Positions 15,766 through 24,475 of a stretch of 64,000 nt of DNA are shown here, in pieces; position 1 is the stretch's first letter, and each line of letters opens with the position of its first letter. The notes below the pieces were generated by a model that was not told the origin of the DNA, ran no database searches, and worked only from the letters and a program-made list of their open reading frames with translations. A program made the position numbers and the translations under genes. This DNA comes from Bacteroidales bacterium (GTDB lineage: Bacteria; Bacteroidota; Bacteroidia; Bacteroidales; CAIWKO01), in contig JALOBU010000006.1 of assembly GCA_023228145.1 (NCBI GenBank), forward strand, positions 1 through 64,000, read 5' to 3'.

Positions 15766-16335
15766 ATGGGAAAGAGGAATTTTTTTACCGGATTTTCTAT
15801 TTATGCAATGTGTATATTGTTATTTTTCTGTTTAGATTCTAATGGTGTTTTTGCACAAAGAACAAATGTTGATGCCGCTTATCTCATCAGTGACGGAAGG
15901 GTAGGCAATGTGGAGATAAATATGGATGCCGGAATGCTTAAAAAATATTTTACCGAAAACCAGGTGGAGGAAAAAAAAGTAAATGGAAAAAATTACAGCA
16001 TTATCAAAGTGAATGACGATAATAAAAAAACCTTAATGGAAATGGAAACCCTTTGTGCAGATATTTGCATGATTTCCAGAATATTGGTTTATTCTTCATT
16101 ATATAAAACTGCCGAAGGTGTCTGTGTCGGGAAAAGTTTTTCTGATATTAAAAAGAGTTATTCTATGAAAGGTATTTATGGCGATGATAACAATACGTAC
16201 CTGGTTTATGTAAAAGAGTTTAAAGATGCCGCTTTTGTGCTGAAAGGCACGGATGCTTCTGTGAAGACAGGCAAGCCATATGAATCTTTTGAAATTAAAG
16301 ATACCGAACCTATAAGCAGTATTATTATTTTCTGA
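15766..16335 (+). CDS. Hypothetical secreted protein
   Basis: A 189-residue protein with a signal peptide (hydrophobic 9-25, cleavage near GVFAQ). The mature part is soluble-looking, with AYLISDGRVGNVEINMDAGMLKKYF, SIIKVNDDNKKTLMEM and GVCVGKSFSDIKKSY, a pattern seen in small Bacteroidetes periplasmic proteins of unknown role (the last motif resembles proteins with a conserved G-x-S-hhD-h-KxxY element). It has two or three Cys and no transmembrane helix after the signal. The stop is 17 bp before the CapA-like gene, so the two are probably co-transcribed. No function is assigned. Confidence 0.7.
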   Translation: MGKRNFFTGFSIYAMCILLFFCLDSNGVFAQRTNVDAAYLISDGRVGNVEINMDAGMLKKYFTENQVEEKKVNGKNYSIIKVNDDNKKTLMEMETLCADICMISRILVYSSLYKTAEGVCVGKSFSDIKKSYSMKGIYGDDNNTYLVYVKEFKDAAFVLKGTDASVKTGKPYESFEIKDTEPISSIIIF

Positions 16336-16352
16336 AAATCATTACATTTTTT

Positions 16353-17492
16353 ATGCGTTCTCCGGTAAAAATATTTATCGTTTTAATAATATTCGCTTGT
16401 AGTATATTAGCATTTACTAAAATTACTGCCGACCAGACACATGATTACACATGCGGAGAGGACGATTCAACAATGACATTGCTGTTTATAGGTGACATTA
16501 TGCAGCACCAGTCTCAGATTGATGCCGCATGGAACGATACGTTGCAGGCATACATATACGATTCCTGTTTTAAATATGTGACGCCGCTTATCAGAAGCTA
16601 CGATTATGCCATAGCAAATTTTGAATTCACTTTGGGAGGCAAGCCCTATACAGGTTATCCTCAATTCAGTGCGCCCGATGCGATTGTGAATGCATTGTTA
16701 TTTGCAGGAATTGACATCGTAGGCACTGCTAACAACCACTCCTGCGACCGCGGTAAAAAAGGGATTGAACGTACTATTAAAATTCTTGACAGTTTAGGGT
16801 TAAGGCATACAGGAACATTTTTGGATTCTGCAAGCCGTGTACAAAATTATCCCATGATAATTTCAAAAAACGGTATCAAAATAGCTCTTTTAAATTATAC
16901 ATACGGCACCAACAGCCTTGCAGTGCCAAAACCAAATATTGTGAACCTGATAGAAGAGAACCAGATAAAACAGGACCTTCAAGCTGCGCGCGATTCAATG
17001 CCCGATAAAATCATTGTGTTTATTCACTGGGGCGATGAGTATAAATCTTATCCAAACGAATACCAGGAATATTATGCTAAATTATTATTTGACCATGGCA
17101 CCGATATTATAATCGGCATGCATCCTCATGTGATACAGCGTATAGAACGTAAATTTTATCCCGACAGCAACGGCAGGGAAGTTTTTATCGTATATTCTCT
17201 TGGCAATTACATCTCAAATCAGCGAGATCGCTACCGGGATGGCGGAATGATGGTGAGCCTGAATCTGGCCAGAAAGAATAAAAAAGTTTGCATTGATAAT
17301 GCGGGTTATTATCTTACATGGGTTTATACGCCTGTTGAAAACAATAAAAAAAGATTTTATGTGTTGCCTGCAGCGAATTACGAAAACATCAGGGGGATTA
17401 TGGATACTCTTTCCTGTCAGAAAATGAAATTGTTTCTGAGTGATTCCAGAGAACTGATGAAAAGGGAAAGCATTGGCGCAAATGAAAAGTAA
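16353..17492 (+). CDS. CapA-family metallophosphatase-like protein
   Basis: A 379-residue protein with an N-terminal hydrophobic anchor or signal (6-21). It carries the PGA_cap/CapA signature: LLFIGDIMQHQSQ (first metal-ligand region), YAIANFEFTLGG, VGTANNHSCDRG, KIIVFIHWGDEY and IIGMHPHVIQ, followed by VFIVYSLGNYISNQ. All metal-ligand positions of the calcineurin-like fold are intact. Bacillus CapA takes part in poly-gamma-glutamate capsule export, but most members outside Bacillus are of unknown function and no pgs/cap genes are nearby. It is the second gene after the small secreted protein and ends at a strong terminator. Confidence 0.85.
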   Translation: MRSPVKIFIVLIIFACSILAFTKITADQTHDYTCGEDDSTMTLLFIGDIMQHQSQIDAAWNDTLQAYIYDSCFKYVTPLIRSYDYAIANFEFTLGGKPYTGYPQFSAPDAIVNALLFAGIDIVGTANNHSCDRGKKGIERTIKILDSLGLRHTGTFLDSASRVQNYPMIISKNGIKIALLNYTYGTNSLAVPKPNIVNLIEENQIKQDLQAARDSMPDKIIVFIHWGDEYKSYPNEYQEYYAKLLFDHGTDIIIGMHPHVIQRIERKFYPDSNGREVFIVYSLGNYISNQRDRYRDGGMMVSLNLARKNKKVCIDNAGYYLTWVYTPVENNKKRFYVLPAANYENIRGIMDTLSCQKMKLFLSDSRELMKRESIGANEK

Positions 17493-17493
17493 A

Positions 17494-17523
17494 AAAAAGC
17501 CGCTTCATAAGGAGCGGCTTTTT
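17494..17523. terminator. Bidirectional terminator between convergent genes
   Basis: An 11-bp perfect stem AAAAAGCCGCT/AGCGGCTTTTT (17494-17504 with 17513-17523). It begins right after the CapA-like stop codon and lies 14 bp from the stop of the minus-strand gene. Confidence 0.85.
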
Positions 17524-17537
17524 ATGAAGTTTTAATC

Positions 17538-18659
17538 CTAATGCTTTACAACAAATTTCCCTGAAGATTTATTATTTTTTCCTAGTGCGTTATAAAAGTA
17601 CAGGCCGTCGGGCAGCATGCTAATATTTATGCTGATTTTGCTGTCGCTGTTTAGTTTCCGCTTTATCACTTCATTACCCAGAAGGTCGTAAATAATGATT
17701 TCCGTAAATTCCGCATCGCCCTGAATAGTTATAAAATCTCTTGCAGGGTTGGGGAAGAGTCTGGTGTTGCTTGTTTCAAACTCTGCTATGTTGTCAGAAA
17801 TGTCGAAAGCCCACTCCACATTGGCAACAATAGTGGGTGAATAACGAAACATATTCATCCTGACAACTGGTACGCCAAAACTTTTCATCCACCACAAATA
17901 CTGCAAGTTTGTGTCTTTTACGGTTATCAGATAATACCATCCGGAATTCTCGTCGTAAGGAGGCGGGAAGCTCGAACAATCGGCATAACCCCAAACCGAA
18001 TCAATGGATGTGACAGAATCCTTTTGACGAAGCACGGGGAAATTGTTGTTGGGGACTATCATAGTACCCCATGCATCAATTACGCTTGTTTTATACTGGT
18101 GATGTTTAATATGAACAGTGTCAATAGGTATCTGTAAGGTAAATCCCCCAATAATAGTATCGTAAAATAAATTTGATGCAGCAGACTTTGTATTGCCAAA
18201 GCTGTACCCCGACCAAGTGTCGCCGTAATTGGCTGGCAGGGGCAATACGGTATCCGGAATACTAAGTATCAGCTTTAACGAGTCGTTAGAATTCATGTAA
18301 TCTTTGATAATTCCTTGCATTGTAAGGCCTGAGGGAGTGCTGTTAAAAAAATACACATTGATGGCGCTGTCCCAAATAGTGGCGACATTTGCTGCAGGAA
18401 AGTCGTTGTGCATAGGAATGGTAGCAGCATTCACAAGGTCAATGGTGAATGTGTCAATCGTAGCATCCAGCGCTGCAAAATCCCAGGTGATATTTGCTCC
18501 GGCATTACCTGGTGTTATGGTTACATCAACTCCTGTGTCGTTTCTGAACTCATAGGTTTTTAACGGTTCTCCCAAATCACTGAAATTTAATGAAATGGGG
18601 GTTTGTGCATAAGCCATACCGAAGCTTATTAAACATACAAACAATAGAAATTTTTTCAT
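17538..18659 (-). CDS. Secreted protein with T9SS C-terminal sorting domain
   Basis: A 373-residue protein starting at MKKFLLF (18659); a frame open to 18686 is not used because the -7 box TACATTTG (plus 18684-18691) overlaps it. The signal peptide is cleaved near AYAQ. Residues 20-300 are beta-rich and show no known catalytic motif (DVTITPGNAGANITWDF, YGDTWSGYSF, and others), resembling surface proteins of Bacteroidetes with unassigned function. The last 75 residues form the type A sorting domain: LFPNPARDFITIQG, IIIYDLLGNEVIKRK and LPDGLYFYNALGKN. It is predicted to be exported by T9SS and attached to the surface or released. The role is unknown. Confidence 0.8.
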   Translation of the reverse strand: MKKFLLFVCLISFGMAYAQTPISLNFSDLGEPLKTYEFRNDTGVDVTITPGNAGANITWDFAALDATIDTFTIDLVNAATIPMHNDFPAANVATIWDSAINVYFFNSTPSGLTMQGIIKDYMNSNDSLKLILSIPDTVLPLPANYGDTWSGYSFGNTKSAASNLFYDTIIGGFTLQIPIDTVHIKHHQYKTSVIDAWGTMIVPNNNFPVLRQKDSVTSIDSVWGYADCSSFPPPYDENSGWYYLITVKDTNLQYLWWMKSFGVPVVRMNMFRYSPTIVANVEWAFDISDNIAEFETSNTRLFPNPARDFITIQGDAEFTEIIIYDLLGNEVIKRKLNSDSKISINISMLPDGLYFYNALGKNNKSSGKFVVKH

Positions 18660-18683
18660 AATGTTACAGTTTAAAGATTTATA

Positions 18684-18691
18684 CAAATGTA
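18684..18691 (-). promoter_or_regulatory. -7 box (TACATTTG) for the T9SS cargo gene
   Basis: A minus-strand TAnnTTTG element 24 bases upstream of the MKKF start at 18659. Confidence 0.6.
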
Positions 18692-18769
18692 TAAATAAAT
18701 TTTAAAATCAAATTTTTTATATGCTGTTTTTTATGTTTTGGTTTTTGCTTTCGTACATAGAGTAAATTG

Positions 18770-18777
18770 TATCTTTG
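18770..18777 (+). promoter_or_regulatory. Promoter (-7 TATCTTTG) of second MATE gene
   Basis: A TAnnTTTG element with a TTTTG about 21 bases upstream, near the -33 position. The distance to ATG 18788 is 10 bases, so the leader is only a few bases long. Confidence 0.75.
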
Positions 18778-18787
18778 CAAACTTCGT

Positions 18788-20134
18788 ATGATGAAAGACC
18801 TCACAACCGGAAAAGAAAGCAGGGTGATTGTTAATTTTGCCCTCCCGATGCTGCTGGGCAATGTTTTTCAGCAATCGTATAACATTGTTGACAGTATAAT
18901 TGTAGGGAATTATCTTGGAGAGAAAGCCTTGGCTGCTGTCGGAGCATCTTTTCCGGTAATCTTTGTGCTTATCTCCCTGGTCATTGGAGTATCGGTTGGT
19001 TCTACAATTATTATTGCCCAGTTTTTCGGAGCGAAAGATTTTGAAAATATAAAAAAATCTGTTGACAGCCTTTTAATATTTTTGTTTTTTGCCGCTATTT
19101 TCATCACCATTTTCGGCCTAATTTTCAGCGAGCATATTTTTCGTTCTATGAACCTTCCCGAAGAAATAATACCCGATGCTGTCAGCTATTTTAATATTTT
19201 GTTATATGGCCTTATACTGATGTTTGGGTTTAATGCAATCAGTTCTGTACTTCGCGGGTTGGGTGATTCAAAAACACCCCTGTACTTTCTTATTATCTCT
19301 ACAGTGCTGAATATCGTCCTGGTAATATTGTTTGTGAAGGTTTTTGGCTGGGGTATAGAAGGCTCGGCTATTGCAACAGTGATAGCTCAGGGAGTTTCTT
19401 TTGTACTTAGTGTCCTGTATCTGAATCGCTTTCATGACATCATCAGATTTTCATTCTTTGACATAAAATTTCATCGGGAAATATTTTTAACAAGCCTTAA
19501 AATAGGCATTCCTTCAGGTTTGCAGCAGACTTTCGTAGCTTTGGGTATGATGGCATTGCTGAGGTTTGTGAACGCATTTGGCACGGATACCATAGCTGCA
19601 TATACGGTTGCAGGGCGTATTGATGCTTTTGCAATGCAGCCCGCCATGAACTTTTCAATGGCACTGTCAACCTTTGTGGGGCAAAACATGGGCGCTAATA
19701 AGATTGACAGGGTAAAAAAAGGGTATAGAACCACCTTGTTGATAACGGCAACATTTTCAATTATTATAACTTTTGTAGCCATATTATTCGGCTCGCAAAT
19801 CATGTCATTATTTACACCTAAAGCCGAAGTAATATCTATCGGACATTCCTACTTAGTTATTGTGTGTTCATTCTATGTATTGTTTTCGACCATGATAACC
19901 ACACAGGGGCTGATACGTGGTGCCGGCGATACGCTGATTCCGATGTTTATCACGTTGTTTTCGCTCTGGATACTTAGAATACCACTGTCATATATATTTT
20001 CTCGTTTTATGGGCCCCGACGGAATCTGGTGGAGCATACCTATTGCCTGGGCTTTCGGAATGATAGCTTCAGGAATATATTATTTCAGCGGCAGGTGGAA
20101 AAATAAAGTGGTAACAGGAACTATCAAGCGCTAA
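18788..20134 (+). CDS. MATE-family efflux protein (NorM/DinF-like)
   Basis: About 448 residues, twelve hydrophobic segments. The N-terminus MKDLTTGKESRVIVNFALPMLLGNVFQQSYNIVDSIIVGNYLG is diagnostic of this MATE branch, and the second half repeats it (LKIGIPSGLQQTFVALGMMALLRFVNAFG). The motif FVGQNMGANKIDRVKKGYR is the conserved cytoplasmic loop. It is expected to extrude organic cations or metabolites in exchange for Na+ or H+. Two adjacent ATG codons (18788, 18791) are possible starts. The open frame to 18767 overlaps the -7 box and is not coding. It ends 24 bp from the convergent CDF gene, and no terminator hairpin was found between them. Confidence 0.88.
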   Translation: MMKDLTTGKESRVIVNFALPMLLGNVFQQSYNIVDSIIVGNYLGEKALAAVGASFPVIFVLISLVIGVSVGSTIIIAQFFGAKDFENIKKSVDSLLIFLFFAAIFITIFGLIFSEHIFRSMNLPEEIIPDAVSYFNILLYGLILMFGFNAISSVLRGLGDSKTPLYFLIISTVLNIVLVILFVKVFGWGIEGSAIATVIAQGVSFVLSVLYLNRFHDIIRFSFFDIKFHREIFLTSLKIGIPSGLQQTFVALGMMALLRFVNAFGTDTIAAYTVAGRIDAFAMQPAMNFSMALSTFVGQNMGANKIDRVKKGYRTTLLITATFSIIITFVAILFGSQIMSLFTPKAEVISIGHSYLVIVCSFYVLFSTMITTQGLIRGAGDTLIPMFITLFSLWILRIPLSYIFSRFMGPDGIWWSIPIAWAFGMIASGIYYFSGRWKNKVVTGTIKR

Positions 20135-20157
20135 AGGGGATAATTGGTAACGGATTA

Positions 20158-21039
20158 CTATTTGTTTTCGCTGGGCTCAATATGAATATATACTTCAATA
20201 TAATCCAGCACATCCTCTATTTCGTTCTCAATCCGGTCGCAAAGTTCATGGGACTCATTTACAGTAATTGTTCCGGGAACTTCAAGGTGCAGATCCACAT
20301 ATCTCATGTTTCCCGCCTTGCGGGTACGTAGTTTATGAAAACTCATGCCTTCGGAAAGGTTATTATTGATAGCATTTTTGATGATGTTTATTTCCTTTTC
20401 AGGTAAAGGGGCATCCAAAAGGGGTGAAAATGCTTTTTTTAACAGAATATAAGATTTCTGTAAAATCATTAAGGCGACCAGAATAGCGATGATAGGGTCA
20501 AGCACTTTAATACCGGTTATCCATATTAATATCAAACCTAATGCAACTCCCAGTGAGGTATATACATCTGTTTTCAGGTGCAATCCGTCGGCTTCTAGTG
20601 CTACGGAGTCTGTTTCTTTGCCAACCTTGTATAACCTTTTTGAAACGATATAGTTAACCACAGCGGATATTCCCATGACCAGTGTGCCTATACCTAACTG
20701 TTCGGGTAGTGTAGGGTGAGTTATTTTCTGAAGGGCTTCATAAATTATCCACCCTGCTGCACCAAATATCAGCAACGCTTCAATTACACCTGATACATTT
20801 TCATATTTGCCATGACCATAAGGATGGTTTTTATCCGGTGGCAATCCTGATATTTTTACTGAAAAAAAAGCTATTACAGCTGCCAGCAGGTCCATGCCCG
20901 AATGTATGGCTTCTGAAATGATGCTGACCGAGCCGCTGATGATGCCGGCAGTGACTTTAAGTATTATAAGTGTGATGTTTGAGAAAATGGAAAGTGATGC
21001 CGTTTTTACTTTTTTCCGTTGTAAGACTGCATTTGACAT
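20158..21039 (-). CDS. Cation diffusion facilitator (FieF/ZT-dimer type) metal exporter
   Basis: A 293-residue protein with six transmembrane segments and a C-terminal cytoplasmic domain. Metal-site motifs are present: SEAIHSGMDLLAAV in helix 2 (the HxxxD site, here HSGMD), the loop HPYGHGKYENVSG after helix 3, and EADGLHLKTDVYTSLGV in helix 5 (HxxxD). The cytoplasmic ZT-dimer domain (about 205-290) carries MSFHKLRTRKAGNMRYVDLHLEVPG and HIEPSE. It exports divalent metals (Zn, Fe, Mn or Cd) with proton exchange; the exact metal cannot be fixed from sequence. A minus-strand -7 box TATATTTG lies at 21083-21090, giving a leader of roughly 37 bases. Confidence 0.9.
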   Translation of the reverse strand: MSNAVLQRKKVKTASLSIFSNITLIILKVTAGIISGSVSIISEAIHSGMDLLAAVIAFFSVKISGLPPDKNHPYGHGKYENVSGVIEALLIFGAAGWIIYEALQKITHPTLPEQLGIGTLVMGISAVVNYIVSKRLYKVGKETDSVALEADGLHLKTDVYTSLGVALGLILIWITGIKVLDPIIAILVALMILQKSYILLKKAFSPLLDAPLPEKEINIIKNAINNNLSEGMSFHKLRTRKAGNMRYVDLHLEVPGTITVNESHELCDRIENEIEDVLDYIEVYIHIEPSENK

Positions 21040-21119
21040 GATGACTTTTTTAAAAGGTTATTTCAACAGGGTTGTATAAGTACAAATATAAATAAAATTG
21101 TATAGTGTCTGAAATGATA

Positions 21120-21986
21120 TTATTTAACTGCCGTGATGGTATAGCCCCGTAATTCGAGCAGCTTCAAAACACCATTTTCGCCGGGCAGGTGGGCTGCCCC
21201 CACGGCAATAAAACAGCTCTTCGATTTAATTTTCTCTTCTATGTGCGAAATCCAGTTTTGGTTGCGTTTGAAAATAAAGTTCTCATTGAATTCGCTGTTT
21301 GAATCGGCGCTTTTTACCACAAAATCGTACAATTTCGACAAATCCTGCTGTTTGTATGCAGCTATCATATCATTAAAAAGTTGTTCTGTTTCTTTATAAT
21401 TTTTTATTTCGTTTACCAATGTTTTTGCCTGTTCTTCTATGGGGGTTGTGTCAACAAGCGAGAGCTGAAAGTCAATGGTTTCAAGTCCATCGGAAGCTAT
21501 GCCGTTTTTTTTGGCTATTTTGTACAATTCCTGCTCATAAGCTTTCACTTTGCCTGCAAGTTGTTTGGCAAGGATGCTGCTGATATAAAAAGGTTTCAAT
21601 CTTATGTATTTTTCAAGCCTTGATTTTTTTATGTGAAGCGAATCTATAATGTATTTACTGAAATCTGAATATTCTTCTTCGGTAACATAATCGCGAAGAG
21701 TTTTGCCTTCGGGCAGATACATTTGTTTTGCCAGCTCAAGCTGTTGCATTATCGGGATGTTTATATCTATTTCTGTAACAAAACTCTGGCATTCCTTTAG
21801 TTTCCTCTCCATGATATCTGTAATAAAAAAGTCCTGCTTTTTTATCATATGAATGGTGCCGAAAATATAAGAGTTTTGAGATAACCCATTTCCTGATATT
21901 TCCCATAACAATGAATTTTGCTGTTGTGCGATACAACTTAGAACAAATACAACTGCAACAACTGATAAAATAATTTTTCTGAACAT
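21120..21986 (-). CDS. TraB/GumN (TIKI-like) family protein
   Basis: A 288-residue protein with a signal peptide (cleavage near LSCIAQ; the Cys might be lipidated). The family signature is complete: LLWEISG at the start, SYIFGTIHM (GxxH motif), the second helical part with GIASDGLETIDFQLSL, and the C-terminal CFIAVGAAHLPGENGVLKLL (the GxxHL repeat). Eukaryotic TIKI relatives are metal-dependent proteases; bacterial members are mostly uncharacterised. Both His motifs are intact, so it is potentially active. The -7 box TACTTTTG at plus 22000-22007 gives a leader of about seven bases. Confidence 0.8.
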   Translation of the reverse strand: MFRKIILSVVAVVFVLSCIAQQQNSLLWEISGNGLSQNSYIFGTIHMIKKQDFFITDIMERKLKECQSFVTEIDINIPIMQQLELAKQMYLPEGKTLRDYVTEEEYSDFSKYIIDSLHIKKSRLEKYIRLKPFYISSILAKQLAGKVKAYEQELYKIAKKNGIASDGLETIDFQLSLVDTTPIEEQAKTLVNEIKNYKETEQLFNDMIAAYKQQDLSKLYDFVVKSADSNSEFNENFIFKRNQNWISHIEEKIKSKSCFIAVGAAHLPGENGVLKLLELRGYTITAVK

Positions 21987-22127
21987 AAAGTTTTTTTTAC
22001 AAAAGTAGTATTTTACCTGTTTTCCTGTAATATTTCATTTATCTGTCAATTGCTATTTGAGAAAAACAGGTGATAGTGAAAAAATTATTAATTTTATGCT
22101 ATAGAAAATAAAACTAAAAAAATAATT

Positions 22128-22463
22128 ATGAATAAATCCATTTCATCAGGACAGAATTTTGGTAAAGAAAACTTGAAAACTTACGAAATAACGGCGAGGT
22201 TTTCAAACCCAGATAAGAAAATAACGGTTGGGGATATAGATATGATAAAATACCGCTTCGAATCAATTTTTAAGCCGCTGCACATATCAAACTACCTTAC
22301 TCGATACATTACTATGAATGAATTGGGAGGTTCTGTAATTTTTCATGTCCTCTATGAAAATAGTGTATATCTTATTGTTGAGGATGATTGGAGAATTATT
22401 AATGACGATTCGGAATCCCTGATATCGCAACTGGAAACCTTGTTTACCCCCTTACTGGATTAG
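22128..22463 (+). CDS. Hypothetical protein
   Basis: A 111-residue acidic to neutral soluble protein without signal peptide or membrane helix. Segments such as YEITARFSNPDKKITVGDIDMIKYRFESIF and SVIFHVLYENSVYLIVEDDWRIINDD suggest an alpha/beta fold. I do not recognise the family. It stands alone between two promoters; the coding reading is supported by codon pattern and clean ends rather than by homology. Confidence 0.5.
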   Translation: MNKSISSGQNFGKENLKTYEITARFSNPDKKITVGDIDMIKYRFESIFKPLHISNYLTRYITMNELGGSVIFHVLYENSVYLIVEDDWRIINDDSESLISQLETLFTPLLD

Positions 22464-22782
22464 ATGAGTGTTTTTGGTATGTTTTTGAATTATTTTGTGT
22501 TCATCCTCTTTTCCTAAATATTAAAATCATTTAATTACCCTTTCCTTTGTTAACAAAGAGTTGTTAATTAAATAAAGGCCTTTTATTTATAATACATTCA
22601 TAATGAATATAAATTTGTTCTGGCGATGCTTATCATACCCTTAAAAAAGGTGATACTTCCGGTTCTGATGTATTTTTGCTCAATCTGACCGTCAGGAAGT
22701 TATGGTCTTAACAGCACACAGGTTATTTTAATTTTTTTGGCATCTTAAAAATATAACATATTAAAAATTCAAAGGATTAAAG
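22464..22782. other. Spacer/leader upstream of the peptide-binding lipoprotein gene
   Basis: It holds a plus-strand -7 box TAAATTTG at 22610-22617, leaving a leader of about 160 bases if used. Within it a short frame ending at TAA reads GDAYHTLKKGDTSGSDVFLLNLTVRKLWS, which looks protein-like but has no start; it may be a relic of a beta-barrel C-terminus. No riboswitch is recognised. Confidence 0.35.
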
Positions 22783-24435
22783 TTGAAAACGTTTTTCAGA
22801 GCAATTATCTTTTTAATACTTATTAATTGTTTTTGTTTTTGCGGCAACGACAGGAATAAAAAAGATTCACGTACTGTTTTTCGTTACAACGAATCTTCCG
22901 GGATTTCAACCCTTGACCCCGCTTTTGCCAAAGACCAGGCACATATCTGGGTATGCAATCAATTATATAACGGATTGGTGCAGCCTGATGATTCTATGCA
23001 CATCAAACCATGCATTGCAAAATCCTGGGAGGTTTCTGATGATGGGCTGACATATACTTTTATTTTACGTAAAGATGTTTTTTTTCACGACGATGTCGTT
23101 TTTTCATCCGGTAAGGGGCGCAGGGTGATGGCTGAAGATTTTGTGTATAGCTTTAGCCGTATTGCTGATGACAATGTGGCTTCGCCTGGAAGCTGGATTT
23201 TTAATGATGTCTCAAGAGATTCATCAGGAAAGTGTATGTTTCTGGCATACAACGACACTACATTTGTTGTTAAGCTCCAGGAGCCTTTCCCCCCCTTTTT
23301 AAGCCTGCTCCAAATGCAGTATTGCTCTGTAATACCTCGCGAAGTTGTTGATTACTATGGGAAAGATTTTCGCAGCCATGCTGTAGGCACAGGGCCTTTC
23401 AGACTGAAAATGTGGAAGGAAAATCAGCGGCTGATACTTATAAAAAACGGCAACTATTTTGAAATAGAGTCTGGCCAGCGTCTTCCATACCTTGATGCAG
23501 TGTCCATTTCGTTTATTGCCGACAAACAATCGGCTTTTCTGGAGTTTGTCCGCGGAAATTTAGATTTTATGTCAGGAGTAGCACCAAGTTATATTGACGA
23601 ATTGATAAGCAAAAACGGTAATTTAAGCGGAAAGTATAAAGATAAAATCAACCTGACATTGCAGCCTTATTTAAATACGGAATACCTTGGTTTTATGGTG
23701 GATGAAAACCTTTCTGAGAACAAGAATAACCCGCTATTAAAAAAAGAAGTTCGGCAAGCTATTAATTATGGTTTTGACAGAAAGAAAATGATAAAATACC
23801 TTCGCAACAGCATAGGCACACCCGGAATATATGGAATAGTTCCTGTAGGTATACCTTACTATGATACAAGCCTGTATAAGAGATATACATACAATCCTGA
23901 CAAGGCCAGAGAATTGCTTGCCATTGCAGGTTATCCCCATGGTAAAGGCCTTCCCGAAATCACTCTTTCAGCAACAGCTTCGTATCGTGACCTTTGCGAA
24001 TATATTCAGCATCAGCTGGATGAAATAGGAATAAAAATCAAGGTTGACGAAAATCAACCCGCGATGCTTCGAGAAATGATAGCAAAATCCAAGGTGAGTT
24101 TTTTCAGGGCTTCATGGATTGCCGATTATCCTGATATGGAAAATTACCTCTCGTTGTTTTATTCGCCGAATTTTTGTCCGAAAGGGCCAAATTATACCCA
24201 TTTCTCTAACAAAAAATTTGATTCTCTTTTTGAGAAAGCAAGAACAATAAACAACGACAGCATACGTACCCGCTTGTATGCCGAAATGGATAATATCATA
24301 ATAGAGGAGGCCCCCGTAGTGGTTTTATATTATGATATGGTTCTCAGATTTACGCAAAAAAATATTTCAGGGCTGGGGAGCAACCCTATGAATTTGCTGA
24401 TACTAAAGAGGGTTAAGAAAACAAAAACAATGTAA
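22783..24435 (+). CDS. Oligopeptide ABC transporter substrate-binding protein (SBP_bac_5)
   Basis: A 550-residue exported protein. The start is TTG at 22783, preceded by AAAGGATTAAAG, since no nearby ATG fits. The N-terminal hydrophobic stretch IIFLILINCFCFCGND ends in cysteines that could be a degenerate lipobox. The fold is the family 5 solute-binding type: FRYNESSGISTLDPAFAKDQ, ICNQLYNGLV-like, SWEVSDDGLTYTFILRKDVFFHD, AVGTGPFRLKMW, VRQAINYGFDRKKMI, and the C-terminal SWIADYPDMENYLSLFYS. It binds peptides or nickel-type ligands outside the inner membrane. No permease or ATPase genes lie next to it, so it may serve a distant transporter. Confidence 0.88.
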   Translation: MKTFFRAIIFLILINCFCFCGNDRNKKDSRTVFRYNESSGISTLDPAFAKDQAHIWVCNQLYNGLVQPDDSMHIKPCIAKSWEVSDDGLTYTFILRKDVFFHDDVVFSSGKGRRVMAEDFVYSFSRIADDNVASPGSWIFNDVSRDSSGKCMFLAYNDTTFVVKLQEPFPPFLSLLQMQYCSVIPREVVDYYGKDFRSHAVGTGPFRLKMWKENQRLILIKNGNYFEIESGQRLPYLDAVSISFIADKQSAFLEFVRGNLDFMSGVAPSYIDELISKNGNLSGKYKDKINLTLQPYLNTEYLGFMVDENLSENKNNPLLKKEVRQAINYGFDRKKMIKYLRNSIGTPGIYGIVPVGIPYYDTSLYKRYTYNPDKARELLAIAGYPHGKGLPEITLSATASYRDLCEYIQHQLDEIGIKIKVDENQPAMLREMIAKSKVSFFRASWIADYPDMENYLSLFYSPNFCPKGPNYTHFSNKKFDSLFEKARTINNDSIRTRLYAEMDNIIIEEAPVVVLYYDMVLRFTQKNISGLGSNPMNLLILKRVKKTKTM

Positions 24436-24475
24436 CAATCTTTTATATTGTTCCTGATTTTTAATGTTAACATAA